From: Ceratodon purpureus
Lineage: Eukaryota > Streptophyta > Bryopsida > Pseudoditrichales > Ditrichaceae
Reading direction: 5' to 3'
Assembly: GCA_014871385.1 (NCBI GenBank)
Contig: CM026426.1
Span: 96,716,072-96,780,071, forward strand
Length of the DNA: 64,000 nucleotides
Position 1 is the stretch's first letter, and each line of letters opens with the position of its first letter. The position numbers were made by a program, and so were the translations under genes. The notes under the pieces are model-generated. The model searched no databases. It was not told where the DNA came from and saw nothing but the letters and a program-made list of their open reading frames with translations. This document shows, piece by piece, positions 1-10,732 of the stretch.

Positions 1-503
1 TTAAAATTTAATATTTATGAATAAACAAATTATATATAAAACTATAAATTTGATATACCTGATTTTAGTTTTTGATGAAGAGTTATGAAATTGATTGTAT
101 GCAGTGTCTTTAATACTTAAGACCAAAAAAAAACTTAAAGTAAATATGAGGGTGTAGTAATCACTCGTATTTTATAATTTGTAGAGTTTTATGAACATTA
201 TATATGTTTGTATTGATGTTCCATGTAAATACATGTGTATATAAATAAAATTGTTTAAATTTGTATATATAATCTAAATATATATCTCCGTAAGCATTAA
301 TATATGTATTTAGATACGAATATGTAGCATATCTCCATATATATATATATCTAAATTTACATAGATGTATATTTATTTATGTATCTAAATTTATATCTAA
401 TTTTTATATATATTAATTTAATATATATATATATTTATTAAAATATATTTGTTTGTATTAATGTTCCATATAAATACATGGATTCATACGGATATAGATT
501 ATT

Positions 504-542
<39 letters not shown>

Positions 543-648
543 AATTTATAAATACAAATATTTCTAGGTTTAATATTTAAATATAGATTTATCCAGATTA
601 CTACATTTATGTTTTTTTATTAAGATAAATATTTATATCAAGATTTAT

Positions 649-712
<64 letters not shown>

Positions 713-846
713 CTAAATATTATTATTTTATTTAGATACATATATATACATATTTTTAGATATATATTTAGACATATTTTTAGATATATATTTAAGAACA
801 TATTTACACATATATTTGGATAGATGTATATATTTAGATATATACT

Positions 847-885
<39 letters not shown>

Positions 886-1081
886 AATTTATTTATACAT
901 TAATTAATTAATTTATTTATATGCTTAGATATATTCGTTTCTAGTTGATGTTCCATATAAATACATGTATATATATAAAAAAAAATCAATATATATATAC
1001 CAATATATAACAATATACATAAATATATATTATCTTATTATTTTATATACATCTTTATTTAAATAAATAAAAATATATATT

Positions 1082-1119
<38 letters not shown>

Positions 1120-1158
1120 GATATATATATATATTTAGATATATATATATATATTTAG

Positions 1159-1189
<31 letters not shown>

Positions 1190-1400
1190 GATATATATAT
1201 ATATATATATTAGATATAAGTATTTATTTAGATATAATTAGATATATTTAGATATATGTATATATATGTATATATTTAAATCCATGTATTTATTTATATA
1301 TTAAGATATATATCTAAATATATACATCTTTATATATGTATAATTTTAGACTGTTATATTGGATCATGTATAAATATATGTGGACATGAATTAATAGCAT
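1..1400. repeat. AT microsatellite and low-complexity tract
   Basis: Long runs of (AT)n or (TA)n, for example near 508-540, 652-708, 857-882 and 1087-1210, are mixed with a repeated TATATTTAGATATA-type unit. Apparent reading frames here are runs of Tyr/Ile and are not genes. No gene, RNA or element end can be seen. Confidence 0.9.
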
Positions 1401-1825
1401 ATTAGTATTTTTAATATTTCATAATGATACGATGCAAATTTTATAAAAATGAATAGAAACACTGTAGTAATTCAACAAGACAATGTGTAGTCAAGCGTCA
1501 TTCTTCATTATGGTGATTTGTTCCAACCTTGATATATTAGTAAAGTAATGTGACATACTTCACATATGGTTTTGTAGCTAATTTAAAATCACTATAGTAA
1601 TTCATTAGGAAAATGTATAATGGAGTTCATGTAGTCTCAAACCAATCAAAACATTAAAATAAATTTAATTAAAATTATTTCTCAAGTAGTAACACGTAGA
1701 CCTAGATTTTGCAGCTTAAAATGTTTGTCACACTTTATCAGTTTTGCTATGAAAACTAAGCCTCATTCTAATTAACCAGGTTTTCTGGATAGGGTATATT
1801 CCTTTGATTTCATCCATTTGCTTGC
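1401..1825. other. AT-rich DNA without recognised genes
   Basis: Unique-looking AT-rich sequence between the microsatellite tract and the last exon of the methylase-like gene. The left end of element 2 probably lies somewhere in or beyond it, but no inverted-repeat partner to sequence beyond 29 kb was found by eye. Confidence 0.5.
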
Positions 1826-3263
1826 CTAAGAAGATAATGAACTATATCCAGAAGACTCCGAGCTCGTAATATCTATGGTATTGTCACCTTCAGAGGTGGA
1901 TTCCACTGCTTCAGAATCAACGTATACACTTGCTTTGGGGCGGCGCTTGAATTCTTCAGCCTGGTTTTCTGGTGATACTTGGAGGGCAAGGTATGAAGCA
2001 TGTGCTGCGGCCTCGGGAGGAAGCGAGAATGTCGGTGAAGGACTTCTCATAAAATTAGGGTCTCCAAAGAAGGGAATCATTCTGGGCCGAACCACTGCAC
2101 ACAGGGTCAAAGAATTAGCTTTACATTATCAAGAGAATTCACACAAAAGATGAAAGCTAACTTGTGACGTTATTTCAGTTGAACCTGTTTGTAGATAGTG
2201 AATTGATTGTACTACTATGAAGAGCACATATGATGTAGTATCAGGGAGCGTATTCTCTTATATATTTTTTTTTCTAATTAAGAGCCCGGATTCATAACCA
2301 TTTATCTGATATTTAGAGCCATGATAGGGAAGCATGAATTGGTGTAAATTCGTGTAGTTTACTCTTGCAGGATATTCCTACTTGTGATGCTGGTCCATGC
2401 CAAGATTGTGTGTTTAATTCCTAACTCCTGAGCTACGAGTTATTAGTGGGCAAATGGTTATGTTACCACGAACAATCCCTGGAACTGAAGTGGGATTCTA
2501 ACCGGCTTTTGAAATCGGTTACGTTGCAAGTGAACTCAGAATGTGAGGTTTAGGATTTTGGACCTAATTTCTAACTAACAGAGATTGCGAGCGACCTTTC
2601 ATTACAAGCTGTCTGGGCCAGTCAGAGTTGCATGGCTAGATTCAAGAACTTAGGTAAGTAAAATAAATTAGGAACCCAAATTTACTGATATAGTAGACTT
2701 CAACATTCGAGCTACAGTGACCATGAACTTAAACATTGAGAGCCTCGTAGATTAGCATAATCTGAGTAGTTTGCAAACGAATCCAAAGGAAATCGAAGAG
2801 AGGATGACACTGCAGTTCAAGGGCTAGGGGTACTGTCCATACCACGACGCTTCTACTGAATTTGAGCATCTAATGGCTGGATTAGCGGCTTGAGAATAGC
2901 GTCGTATATGTCGCTGAATTCTTTGATGCCAAAAAAGTGGCGCCCTGAAGCTCGGCTCGCCAAAAGAGATGCCCCTATAGAGGCACTGAGATCGACTACT
3001 ATGTCTCCTGGGTTTGAGCACATGTCAATCAGAATTTGAAAGAAAGTACATGACTTCTCATGGGGACCACACCATGGATTCCCGCGTTTGTCAATGGACG
3101 GTTTTTCCACGTAGTTGGTGAGTGTAAGGTACCTCATCGGATCATCTGCGGTATTAGCCAGCAACGGATCAACATTCAACTTGAATGGAATTGGCAATCT
3201 CTCCCACTGCTTGTCCTTGAGTCGTCCCGTTTTGACTAAGAGGACCGCCGAAAAATTGAATGT
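1826..3263 (-). pseudogene. Methylase-like gene, 3' exons (N4/N6-methylase fold, glycine-loop part)
   Basis: Two exons read on the minus strand. Exon 3263-2843 follows a 3' splice site (TTGGTTGCAG). It encodes ...NPWCGPHEKSC, then GDIVVDLSASIGASLLASRA, then FFGIKE. This is the layout of the S-adenosylmethionine loop (motif I, FxGxG, followed by R..GIE) of PF01555-type DNA methylases, but the loop reads LSASIG. A TAG stands in frame after LDAQIQ. If it is read through, the exon ends at a good donor (2843, GTATGG). Its phase then matches an exon from 2094 to 1826, which encodes an acidic, Ser-rich tail ending SSGYSSLSS. The upstream exons lie beyond 15.7 kb, because element 1 fills the intron. 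Catalysis is doubtful because key residues differ. The alternative is that the gene ends at the TAG. Confidence 0.6.
2606..2622 (+). repeat. 17-bp direct repeat, copy 1
   Basis: ACAAGCTGTCTGGGCCA occurs here and again at 15566-15582 in the same orientation, with weaker similarity around both copies (tgcga upstream, ttgca..gattc downstream). One copy is in the last intron of the methylase-like gene and the other is in its large intron. It may be part of a dispersed short repeat; I could not define the ends. Confidence 0.5.
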
Positions 3264-3283
3264 CTGCAACCAAAACCATTTCC

Positions 3284-3314
3284 ACTAAACACCATATTCG
3301 TTATTTTGGGAGAT
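3284..3314 (+). repeat. Left target duplication and terminal inverted repeat of element 1
   Basis: ACTA at 3284-3287 is followed by a 27-bp inverted repeat at 3288-3314, beginning AACACCATATTCG and ending TTGGGAGAT. Its exact reverse complement lies at 14541-14567 and is followed by ACTA at 14568-14571. A perfect 27-bp match in inverse orientation bounded by the same 4 bases on the outside is the signature of a DNA-transposon insertion. Confidence 0.88.
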
Positions 3315-3440
3315 ATTCTTGAATTTGGGAAATCAGCGTGTAGAGAAATGGCCACATTCGTCCCCTCCCATTTACTTCAATCTTGCGGAAATCAATATTG
3401 AATCATTAAAAACACCTTAAAGGAACAATGAGGCCCATGT

Positions 3441-4292
3441 CATTTAGGTCAAGTGGACCTAAATGCACGAACATACAGGAGAAAACTTAGTAATGTTCAT
3501 TGATTCATTAAAAACATGTTTAAAGAGAGATGATGATTAAGTCATTTAGGTCGATCACACCTAAATGCAATATAAACAAGGAAAAAGAATATACCACGTC
3601 CCCTGTATTTTTAGTAGTAACTATTTGTTACCTTTTCTAAACCAAGGTTTCAATAAAAGGCAATGTCCACTCACATAAATTACATTCGGAAATTTGAATA
3701 ACACAAAAAGTGTGGTAGACAATGAGGCAAAAATAGCAGACGAGAAAATTTGACAAACAGATCAATCGTTTTATTCAAAACATAATTACATCGAAATAAC
3801 ATAGAGGACTCTTATAATCGTCTATATTGTCTGCGCCATTGCTATACAGTACATAATATCCTCTATATGGTTATGGAGTCCCTCCGTAAGCCTCAATTCT
3901 TGACTTGACAAATTCCCGTTGGCGCTGACGTGTCCACGACATTCCCTCAACCTGCATCATTGGACTATCAAGAAGACGTTGCAACTTCTGCCTACGCCTG
4001 TCACCGATGCTTGACTCTGGCAGAGAGTGGCGACGGGTACTGGATGGTTTAGAGTGGGAGTCGGCGGACTTCCTTGCCCCGGATCCTGTAGTTGTTGATC
4101 GTAGCCTTGGCATCTGCAAAGGGGATAAATTAGTATTGGGAAGAGATTTCGGTTTAGGTCGAATCGACCTAAACTGCTGAGTGCAAGTGTAAAGGTCGAA
4201 CAGACCTTGAACGAGGAGGCCTACATAAGCTAGAACCAGACCTAGATGAGAGTATAAAAAGATCAATCATTTTAGGTGGCCTCGAGCTAAAA
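3441..4292. repeat. Dispersed palindromes of element 1 (left group)
   Basis: Four inverted-repeat sites occur here. They are 3441-3465 (CATTTAGGTC, 4-5 nt, GGACCTAAATG), 3543-3567 (a degenerate copy), 4153-4173 (TTTAGGTCG-AAT-CGACCTAAA) and 4270-4292 (degenerate, TTTTAGGT...GAGCTAAAA). The last two fall inside the intron 4114-4384 and the first two lie in the 3' flank of the gene, so none interrupts coding sequence. They share the arms of the copies at 6.2, 7.3, 10.3-10.6 and 13.7-14.0 kb. Confidence 0.8.
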
Positions 4293-6096
4293 TAAGGACA
4301 TCAGAATGAAACATCATGAAAGAAACTTACGGGATGAAACATCAGAAAGGAATGAAAAGCGGATACTGAGGAATGAAAACCAACCTTTGCCGGTGGTGGT
4401 GACGGCATGTCCTCCACATTGTTATAAAGAGCACGCTTCGTAGGGGTAGAACTCTGTTGTTTCGGAGATACAACCTGCAGTACGGTCCGTGGCCACATAG
4501 GAGAAGGGGATTTTAGGGTCTTGGGAATGGACAGGTTAACCGGGATGTCCACAACCCCTTCATCGACAGCCATAGTTGAATAGTCCATCGTGGGCTGCGC
4601 TGTTGCAACGGATTGCAATAGAAGCCCTCTGCTACGTAGAGAGGGCCCGCAGCCATAAGCATAATTCAAAGAATCCACAGAGGCTCGACATGCATTATCC
4701 TGCAATACATAAAGCGAATAGAAACATACATCCACCAATAAATCAGCAATGGTTTAGGGTTCGTCGCAAGGGGCAGAATAGATCAAGAAAGAAATATCAA
4801 CTTCGTATTACAAAAGGAGTAGTCTGGATACAAAGATTATGCAAGTGGTTAAGATGTACAACATACTAATAGCTGCGCAGCAGTTATGAAATGTCTATTA
4901 ACAAAGTAGAGAACCGGAACCATGCCAAATTATGGTCTACGACTAATTGCCTCATTAATCTTAGCGTATTGTTCACAGGTAGAACGGTAATCATAATACA
5001 TTTTCTTCCCGATCGGACGCTCGGTCCTGAATCTAGCGATTGTCCCCACAAAAAGGTGTAGGTCTACAAGATATGGCAAAAGTTTCGACAACAAGAAACG
5101 ATCATCTGCGGCATCAGGATTCTGGTTGTTCGAAGTGGAGAGTAAAAGGACATTGTAAGAATTATTCTGACAGTGCTTGATCGGGCTGTCGTTGATAAAA
5201 ATGGTGTTGGCTTCGGAATATAGGCCACCAAATTTACGAAAGAGACCATCAGACATCGGCTTAAGGAAGATGTCCTTCTGAGTCCCGGGTTCCTTCATAT
5301 ATACCGGACGACCTCGAAAATCTACGCCCATAGGAACTCTCTGACAGTCCTCTTGACCTAGAATTTTGAGCGGATAGACAGGACGAATCGGACCGAACAG
5401 ATAGTCGCAGATCATTTTTGTCGTCGAAGTCTTCATCGAACTCCAGACGGTTATGGTTGCGAATGCTGACAACCGACGAAGGAAATCAGCGCAATTGGGC
5501 CTGACACAAACAAGCTTAGGGCCCACGACTGTTGGCTTGGACGCTGAGTGGATGCTAAGGTCATGGCTAACGAATGATTTTCCAGGCCAATTAGGAGTAC
5601 TGGAGCAGAGTATTCCATTGAGGTCGAGGACAACGTTCAACCAACCACTCTGAGGTCTTGTCGGGACAGGACTCAATTCTTCACTAGAACTTACGTCACA
5701 TCCAGATGCCTCGCGCACCTGGAGAGGAAATACCGATGACAGATGGACATTACTATATTATACTAGGACGGGGTTATACGAATGATACAATGAGGACAGT
5801 CGCAAGGCAAGTCATTACCCAAGGAAACAGTGCAACGAGATATAATGATGGATGAAATACCTGAACATCCTCGGCTTGACCTTCAACAACATCCCGATCC
5901 TCCACAGGCTCCATCGACCCTAATGAATCCTGAGGTTGATCGTCAGGAATGACCTCTACGCACGTTGGCAAGGTCAGAGTACACTAGGCCGTGACATCTA
6001 AATCCATATTTGTGCGTACAGGCTCATCCGTAGTTTGGGCCATGACAACATCATCCACGATCCGAAGATCTTCCACTTCCTCATTCACTTCGTGAC
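3871..6096 (-). CDS. FCP1/NIF phosphatase-fold protein carried by element 1
   Basis: The first exon (6096-5862) encodes an acidic stretch (VNEEVEDLRIVDDVV...) with one in-frame TAG. After donor CAG|GTATTT it joins in phase to 5718-4868. That exon contains a HAD/FCP1 domain: WLNVVLDLNGILCSS (motif I, with Asn in place of the second Asp, as in the plant DxNG clade), ITVWSS (motif II, Ser), then KDIFLKPMSDG and TIFINDSP..C..N (motif III). A TAA follows ISRRP. If it is read through, a donor at 4867 joins in phase to 4699-4385 and 4113-3871, a basic Ser/Arg-rich tail (MPRLRSTTTGSG...RRRQKLQRLL). The 3' part could instead be a separate gene. FCP1-like enzymes dephosphorylate proteins such as the RNA polymerase II tail. 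Here the altered motif makes activity uncertain. A role in expression or silencing control of the element is inference. Confidence 0.65.
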
Positions 6097-6179
6097 CTGG
6101 GCATTGCAAGAGAACTATTGAATCATCAGAGAGTGATCAATGAAGCTGACATAGAAGGGATTGGTAAAAAGTTGAACGG

Positions 6180-6200
6180 TTTAGCTCGAGTCGAGCTAAA
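6180..6200. repeat. Element 1 palindrome between two genes
   Basis: A perfect inverted repeat, TTTAGCTCGA-G-TCGAGCTAAA, lies between the last exon of the coiled-coil gene (ending 6304) and the first visible exon of the FCP1-like gene (6096). Confidence 0.85.
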
Positions 6201-6303
6201 CAACCCATTTGTATTAATTACAATCGTTTTGGTACAAAATGCACATTTCAGTGAACTACTCCGGTATTAACACCTCATCTACAAAATTCCGAGTTCAAAA
6301 AAT

Positions 6304-8064
6304 CTAAGTTTGGGAGGGACCTGAAGATGTCTCGGGAGCATCTCCCTGAGTCTGATTGTGGGAGGGAGAACGGGGTGGGCTGGGACTAGGGTCACGCATG
6401 ACCTGGTCGGTGCAATGATGGCTTGGCTCAAGCACTGATGCGGGACTCGGATCCGACATTGGCGATTTTGCACCACTGGTAGGGGATCCCAAAATCTCAA
6501 GCAATCGCGGAGAAGGTGGGGCGCTACCTATCGGCTGGATGTTGGGCAGAACTGGACCCGCATTCGGGAAAATAGGGACGTTACTGATGCCTCGCAGAGC
6601 CGCCTGCACTGTCGCCTGCACAGTCTTCTCTATATCCATTTTCTGCTGTGCCATCTGATCTTGTAATGCTTTATTCCTATCATTGGACGCCTGTAATTCT
6701 GCCATAAGAGCTTGAACATCCGGAGATGGAGCGGCTCTCCCCAACGGGGATGCTTGCCGCGCTGTAGGGTTGGGCTTCTTCTTCTTCTGTGCCGGCTTTC
6801 CAGTACTTCGCGCACCGCCAGTCTTTCTCCCACTTCCGGATCGCTGCTCCGGTGCAGAACCCGGTCTCTCATCGTCCATACGTGTAATGTCGACGTCAGA
6901 AAAATCGAGTCTTCTCCCCACTCCACCCTCAGATGCGGTCTGACTTACCGGATCAGAAGGCGGAGCATCGCTCTCATTGCTAATGTCCGCAGCACTGGAG
7001 GAGGGGGTCTGTTCCTCGGTGAGGGCATCCTCCTCCAGATCAACATCGTCACCCTCCTCCACAGCTCTGCCTTTCCCTTTCCGCACGGCTCTGCCATATT
7101 CCGGAAAGCGTTCCTTATCGACAAAATATGCGTTGACACTAAAATCGGTTGGGTCCAGAGTTAATCCAAGTGACTGAGCCTCGATCATATGAGACGAGTC
7201 ACTATCATCCGCGACCACGAAAGACGAGATCGAGAGCATCTGAAAAAAACAAAGACAAGGTAAACAAGGTTTAACTCAACTCGAGCTAAAGTGTGGAAGT
7301 ATGTGCATACATGGTGCATAAGATCAAAACAGTAGAACGATTTAACTCGACTCGAGCTAAAGTGTAGAAACACTTACCGCGGCGGCCATGAGGGACTTCG
7401 TTCCAGCATAGAGCTGATAAACCGCCCCCCCAATACTGCAGAAAGTGTCGTGGACCTGCAGGTAGAACTCCATCCTTAACTCGGATGGATACATTGCGTA
7501 CCTCCTTTCGTTAAACTTCCTGTTGTCCGTGTACAGTGGGTGGACCGGAGTTGTGTACTTGCTCAGAGGTTCTGGCGTCGACCCATCGTTCTCAAGTACA
7601 TTATCATCAAGGAGAAACAGGAGTTTGACGGGTTCCATCGCAATTCTGCTCTTCGGGGGGTGTCCGCCAAGTCGCTCGTTAGGAGCGGGTTAATACTCAG
7701 AAGGGAATCTTCTACGACCACTCAAGGTGTTTCGCTCCACCCAAGTGAGCACCCTCCCGCTCCCCTCCTCATTAGAATCAGGCATAGAGAAGCCCTCGCC
7801 GGAGGTGAGGGGAAACTTGATGTTGGAAGCGTTCATAATCTCCAGTTGCTCTAGACCATGTGCAATAGTCCAATCCCACTCCACACCAGGCTGCATTAGG
7901 CGTGCAATGAGGTTCCACGGGGGAATCTCTACGCCGCGACCACGGGCGCGTTCCACCGCCATAAACCAGGGACGAAGCTCCTCCACTCCTTGTGGGGAAA
8001 CAACCACCTCCCACTCGTCTGGCGGGTAACTTGACACCCTAAAACCACCGCCCGACCTCCTCAT
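6304..8064 (-). CDS. Coiled-coil, Pro/Ser-rich basic-acidic protein of element 1
   Basis: Two exons. 8064-7372 starts at ATG (MRRSGGGFRVSS...) and ends MAAA at a consensus donor (GTAAGTG). 7239-6304 follows a polypyrimidine tract and CAG and stays in phase. The joined product is about 540 aa. A Trp-rich N-terminal part (DEWEVVV, PWFMAVERA, WDWTIAHGLEQLE) is followed by an acidic block (EEGDDVDLEED), a Lys cluster (KPAQKKKKPNP, a possible nuclear signal), a coiled coil (VQALMAELQASNDRNKALQDQ) and a Pro/Ser-rich tail. One TAA (after RRRFPSEY) interrupts exon 1 in frame. The 132-nt intron holds two element palindromes. No family is recognised. The composition suits a nuclear DNA- or chromatin-binding accessory protein, but that is inference. 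Confidence 0.65.
7270..7361. repeat. Two element 1 palindromes inside a short intron
   Basis: TTTAACTCAA-C-TCGAGCTAAA at 7270-7290 and TTTAACTCGA-C-TCGAGCTAAA at 7341-7361 take up about a third of the 132-nt intron 7240-7371. The start-to-start distance is 71 bp. Confidence 0.85.
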
Positions 8065-8531
8065 CACAGCAAATGAACTACAAGTAGATGAAACACAAGG
8101 GAACTAAGAATGAAACAACTGTTTCGTCGCCCAAAGGAACTTATGCTTATGAAGCGGCATGGGCGGGAAGCCGAATGTTCCAGAGTAACGAAGGGGACTT
8201 TGACCAGAGTCGGTAACGGGACTTTGACCGATGAGGGCTTTTGAAAGTCCGGATTTACTTAAATGTGTCATTTTGATTTGTTATTTAAGAATTGATTAAT
8301 GGGATTGTATGCTTAGACAAGCATCTAGAGCCTTTCCCGATATTATATATTAATACTACAATTATAATTATGATCATTGGTTTAATACGTTTCATTTGAA
8401 TCCATAATTTATGAGTTTTCTTAAAAAAATGAATGAACCAAACATTCCACTTTCTTATTAGAATGTAATAAAATTGTACAAATAGAAGTCAAGGTAGAAC
8501 ATTAATGAATTGATTAAGGTTTGTGTAATTT
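8065..8531. other. 5' flank of the coiled-coil gene, AT-rich
   Basis: Upstream sequence of the minus-strand gene that starts at 8064, passing into AT-rich DNA. A partial direct repeat (CGGTAACGGGACTTTGACC, near 8188-8232) is visible. No gene is seen. Confidence 0.4.
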
Positions 8532-9180
8532 CCATGCCAATCATACAAGGCATACCATGGTTTAAATATTCGCTTCTCATGAATAAATTTAATAAACCAT
8601 AAACCTTTTAAAAAATATAAAGAATTTGCCATAATAAATGAATTGATTTCTATAATTTAAGACTTTTATTTTTAACAATGTACTTCGTATATATACTTGA
8701 ATATATTTGTATATCATTTTTAGATTTGTATATACTTGAATATAGATTATTATTCTCATATTATAATCAATAATTAAATATAAAATTGTAAATGAATATA
8801 TTAGAGCCTTGGTATACTATACTATATTATTATATTATAATTAAATTATGATACTATCATATACTTTAAGAATATTAGGCTTACATTTAGGTCAACGTAC
8901 TTTCACCCCATGCCAATCATACAAGGCATACCATGGTTTAAATATTTGCTTCTCATGATTAAATATAAAAAATTCAATCTTCTTAAAAACGTATATAATT
9001 TGCCATGATAAATGAATTAAATTCTATAATCTAATACTATTATTTTTAACAATGTGTTTCGTATATACTTGAATATACTTGTATATCATTTTAAGATTTG
9101 TATACATTAGATTATAGTTTATTATTCTCGTACTATTCTTAATTGGACATTAAATTGTTAATGAATATATTAGTACCTAC
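8532..9180. repeat. Tandem duplication of ~280 bp (period ~376 bp) in element 1
   Basis: Two diverged copies begin with the same ~40 bases (CCATGCCAATCATACAAGG...) at 8532 and 8908. They run in parallel to about 8816 and 9178, sharing TTTTTAACAATGT, TTCGTATATA and TGAATATATTAG. They lie in the noncoding centre of element 1, between the divergent gene sets. Confidence 0.8.
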
Positions 9181-9649
9181 TTGTAAATGAGTATATAATT
9201 ATATTATACATATTATAATACTAACGTGTATATTAAAAATATACATGTTAAGATGTAGAGTTCCAGAAACGAAAGAATAAATCTACACCATTCACGGCGT
9301 CAAGAACACATTATGAAATAAATAGAGACATAAATAAAAGTACATGAATATATATACATGATAATTATATCTGACTAAATATGTAGAATAAATAAATAAT
9401 TCTAAATTTAAAAACATATCTACCAAGGTCTATCAAGAACTATTCATGAACTCACATATAATGATTTGATTTCATATATCATATATAATAATGAAATTGA
9501 GCAAAAATACATATTTAGTAAATGGAGGTATGAATATTTGCAACGATATACTTCCTCGTATCAACCTGACTCACAAAATTCAAATAGGTTCAAACAATTT
9601 TCGATTTAATTTTATTCCATGTACAAGATATTTAATGTCCCTAGAAATG

Positions 9650-9740
9650 CCTTAACCCTATACCCTAGACCCTTAACCCTGGACCTAAGACCCTAAACCC
9701 TTAACCCTGAACCCTATACCCTAAACCTTGAACCCTGATA
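9650..9740 (+). repeat. Degenerate plant-telomere-like repeat (CCCTAAA-like)
   Basis: About a dozen imperfect units such as CCTTAACCCTATACCCTAGA, ACCCTAAACCCTTAACCCTG and ACCCTATACCCTAAACC run in one direction. They resemble the complement of the plant telomere unit TTTAGGG, with many substitutions. They lie in the centre of element 1. Confidence 0.75.
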
Positions 9741-10330
9741 GAGGAAGAAAAGTTCGCGGCCAAAAGTCAACACTTTGTCTGGCGCTATAGGGACTTCCAA
9801 CCCATCCCATTTGATTTAATGCACCAAATATTTCGCATCTGCATCTATCTAAAGGGCCGAGAAGTATGGAAAGTGGTAATTCCCGCGCATTCTTACACCC
9901 CGAAATGTGGAGGGACGAATGGTCATGCATGATTCCCGCCTATTTTCAAAACTCAAGCGGCATGTAAACGGTCACACGTTAGAGAATGACCTCTGGAATC
10001 GTCCCCGCCTGAAGTCTTTTCTCTACTCACTTGCTTCTCTCGCTTGTAGGAGCTCTCGGCGCTCACTTGGAGGTGGTTGTTTTCTGGGCGGAAGCTGTAT
10101 TGCGCCGTTTCTCTTGTACGTCTTCTCTTTAGTTTTCTCCGATCATCAATACACTTCATTGATTTCTGGTTGTTGTATGCTTTCCATTGTTTCAAGTCAT
10201 GGTGTATTTGCAATGTCTCTCTTTACTTCTTACAGACGTTTTAGAGCGGACACCGTAAGCGTACTCTGAGTCTGCGACTCAGAATTCCAAAGATGGAAGC
10301 ACCTATTAAAGCGCCGCTTTTTGTGGACGG
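9741..10330. other. Central noncoding DNA upstream of the transposase-like gene
   Basis: No supported gene. A 120-codon open frame at 9907-10269 has no recognisable features, and both strands are open here. The stretch leads into the palindrome array, so it is a likely promoter or 5' leader region for the gene that starts at 10733. Confidence 0.4.
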
Positions 10331-10333
10331 CAG

Positions 10334-10637
10334 TTTAGCTCGACTCAAGCTAAACTGCTGCATCCAAAGAGCATCATGAGTTTAGCTCGACTCAAGCTAA
10401 ACTCATGCATCCAAAGGGCAGCAGAAGTTAAGCTCGACTCGAGCTAAACTCATGCTGCCCTTTGGATGCAGCAGTTTAGCTCGACTCGAGCTAAACATCT
10501 GTATCCAAAGGGCAGCATGAGTTTAGCTCGAGTCGAGCTAAACTTCTGCATCTAAAGGGCAGCAGCAATTTAGCTCGAGTCGAGCTAAACTCATGCTTCC
10601 CATAGTCCAGGAACAGTTTAGCTCGACCGGAGCTAAA
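10334..10637. promoter_or_regulatory. Seven-copy palindrome array, strict 47-bp period
   Basis: Near-identical 21-bp inverted repeats (arms TTTAGCTCGA and TCGAGCTAAA, one central base; some left-hand copies have TCAAGCTAAA) start at 10334, 10381, 10428, 10475, 10522, 10569 and 10617. That gives spacings of 47, 47, 47, 47, 47 and 48 bp. The intervening 26 bp also repeat (CATCCAAAGGGCAGCA, once inverted as TGCTGCCCTTTGGATG). The array ends 95 bp before the ATG of the transposase-like gene. It is probably a multivalent protein-binding platform that acts on transcription or transposition. The motif is shared with single copies throughout element 1. Confidence 0.9.
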
Positions 10638-10732
10638 CTGCGCCTGGGATAAGTTCTCAAATTTAGAGATTGATTCTCTTTAAGGAGTATAATATGTTCT
10701 CACAAAATTAGATCTGTTGCATTCCAGGTACA

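Noticed and set aside
607-855. 82-residue open frame
   Set aside because: Pure (AT)n translation, Tyr/Ile runs.
5064-5653. Several 60-66-residue frames overlapping the FCP1-like exon
   Set aside because: Shadows in other frames of the supported exon.
9907-10269. 120-residue frame in the centre of element 1
   Set aside because: Opposite strand open too, no domain, adjacent to a promoter-like array.
10334-10637. CRISPR-like array (palindromic repeats with regular spacing)
   Set aside because: The spacers are related to each other and one is inverted. The repeats are dispersed as single copies through the same element, and the context is a spliced eukaryotic genome.
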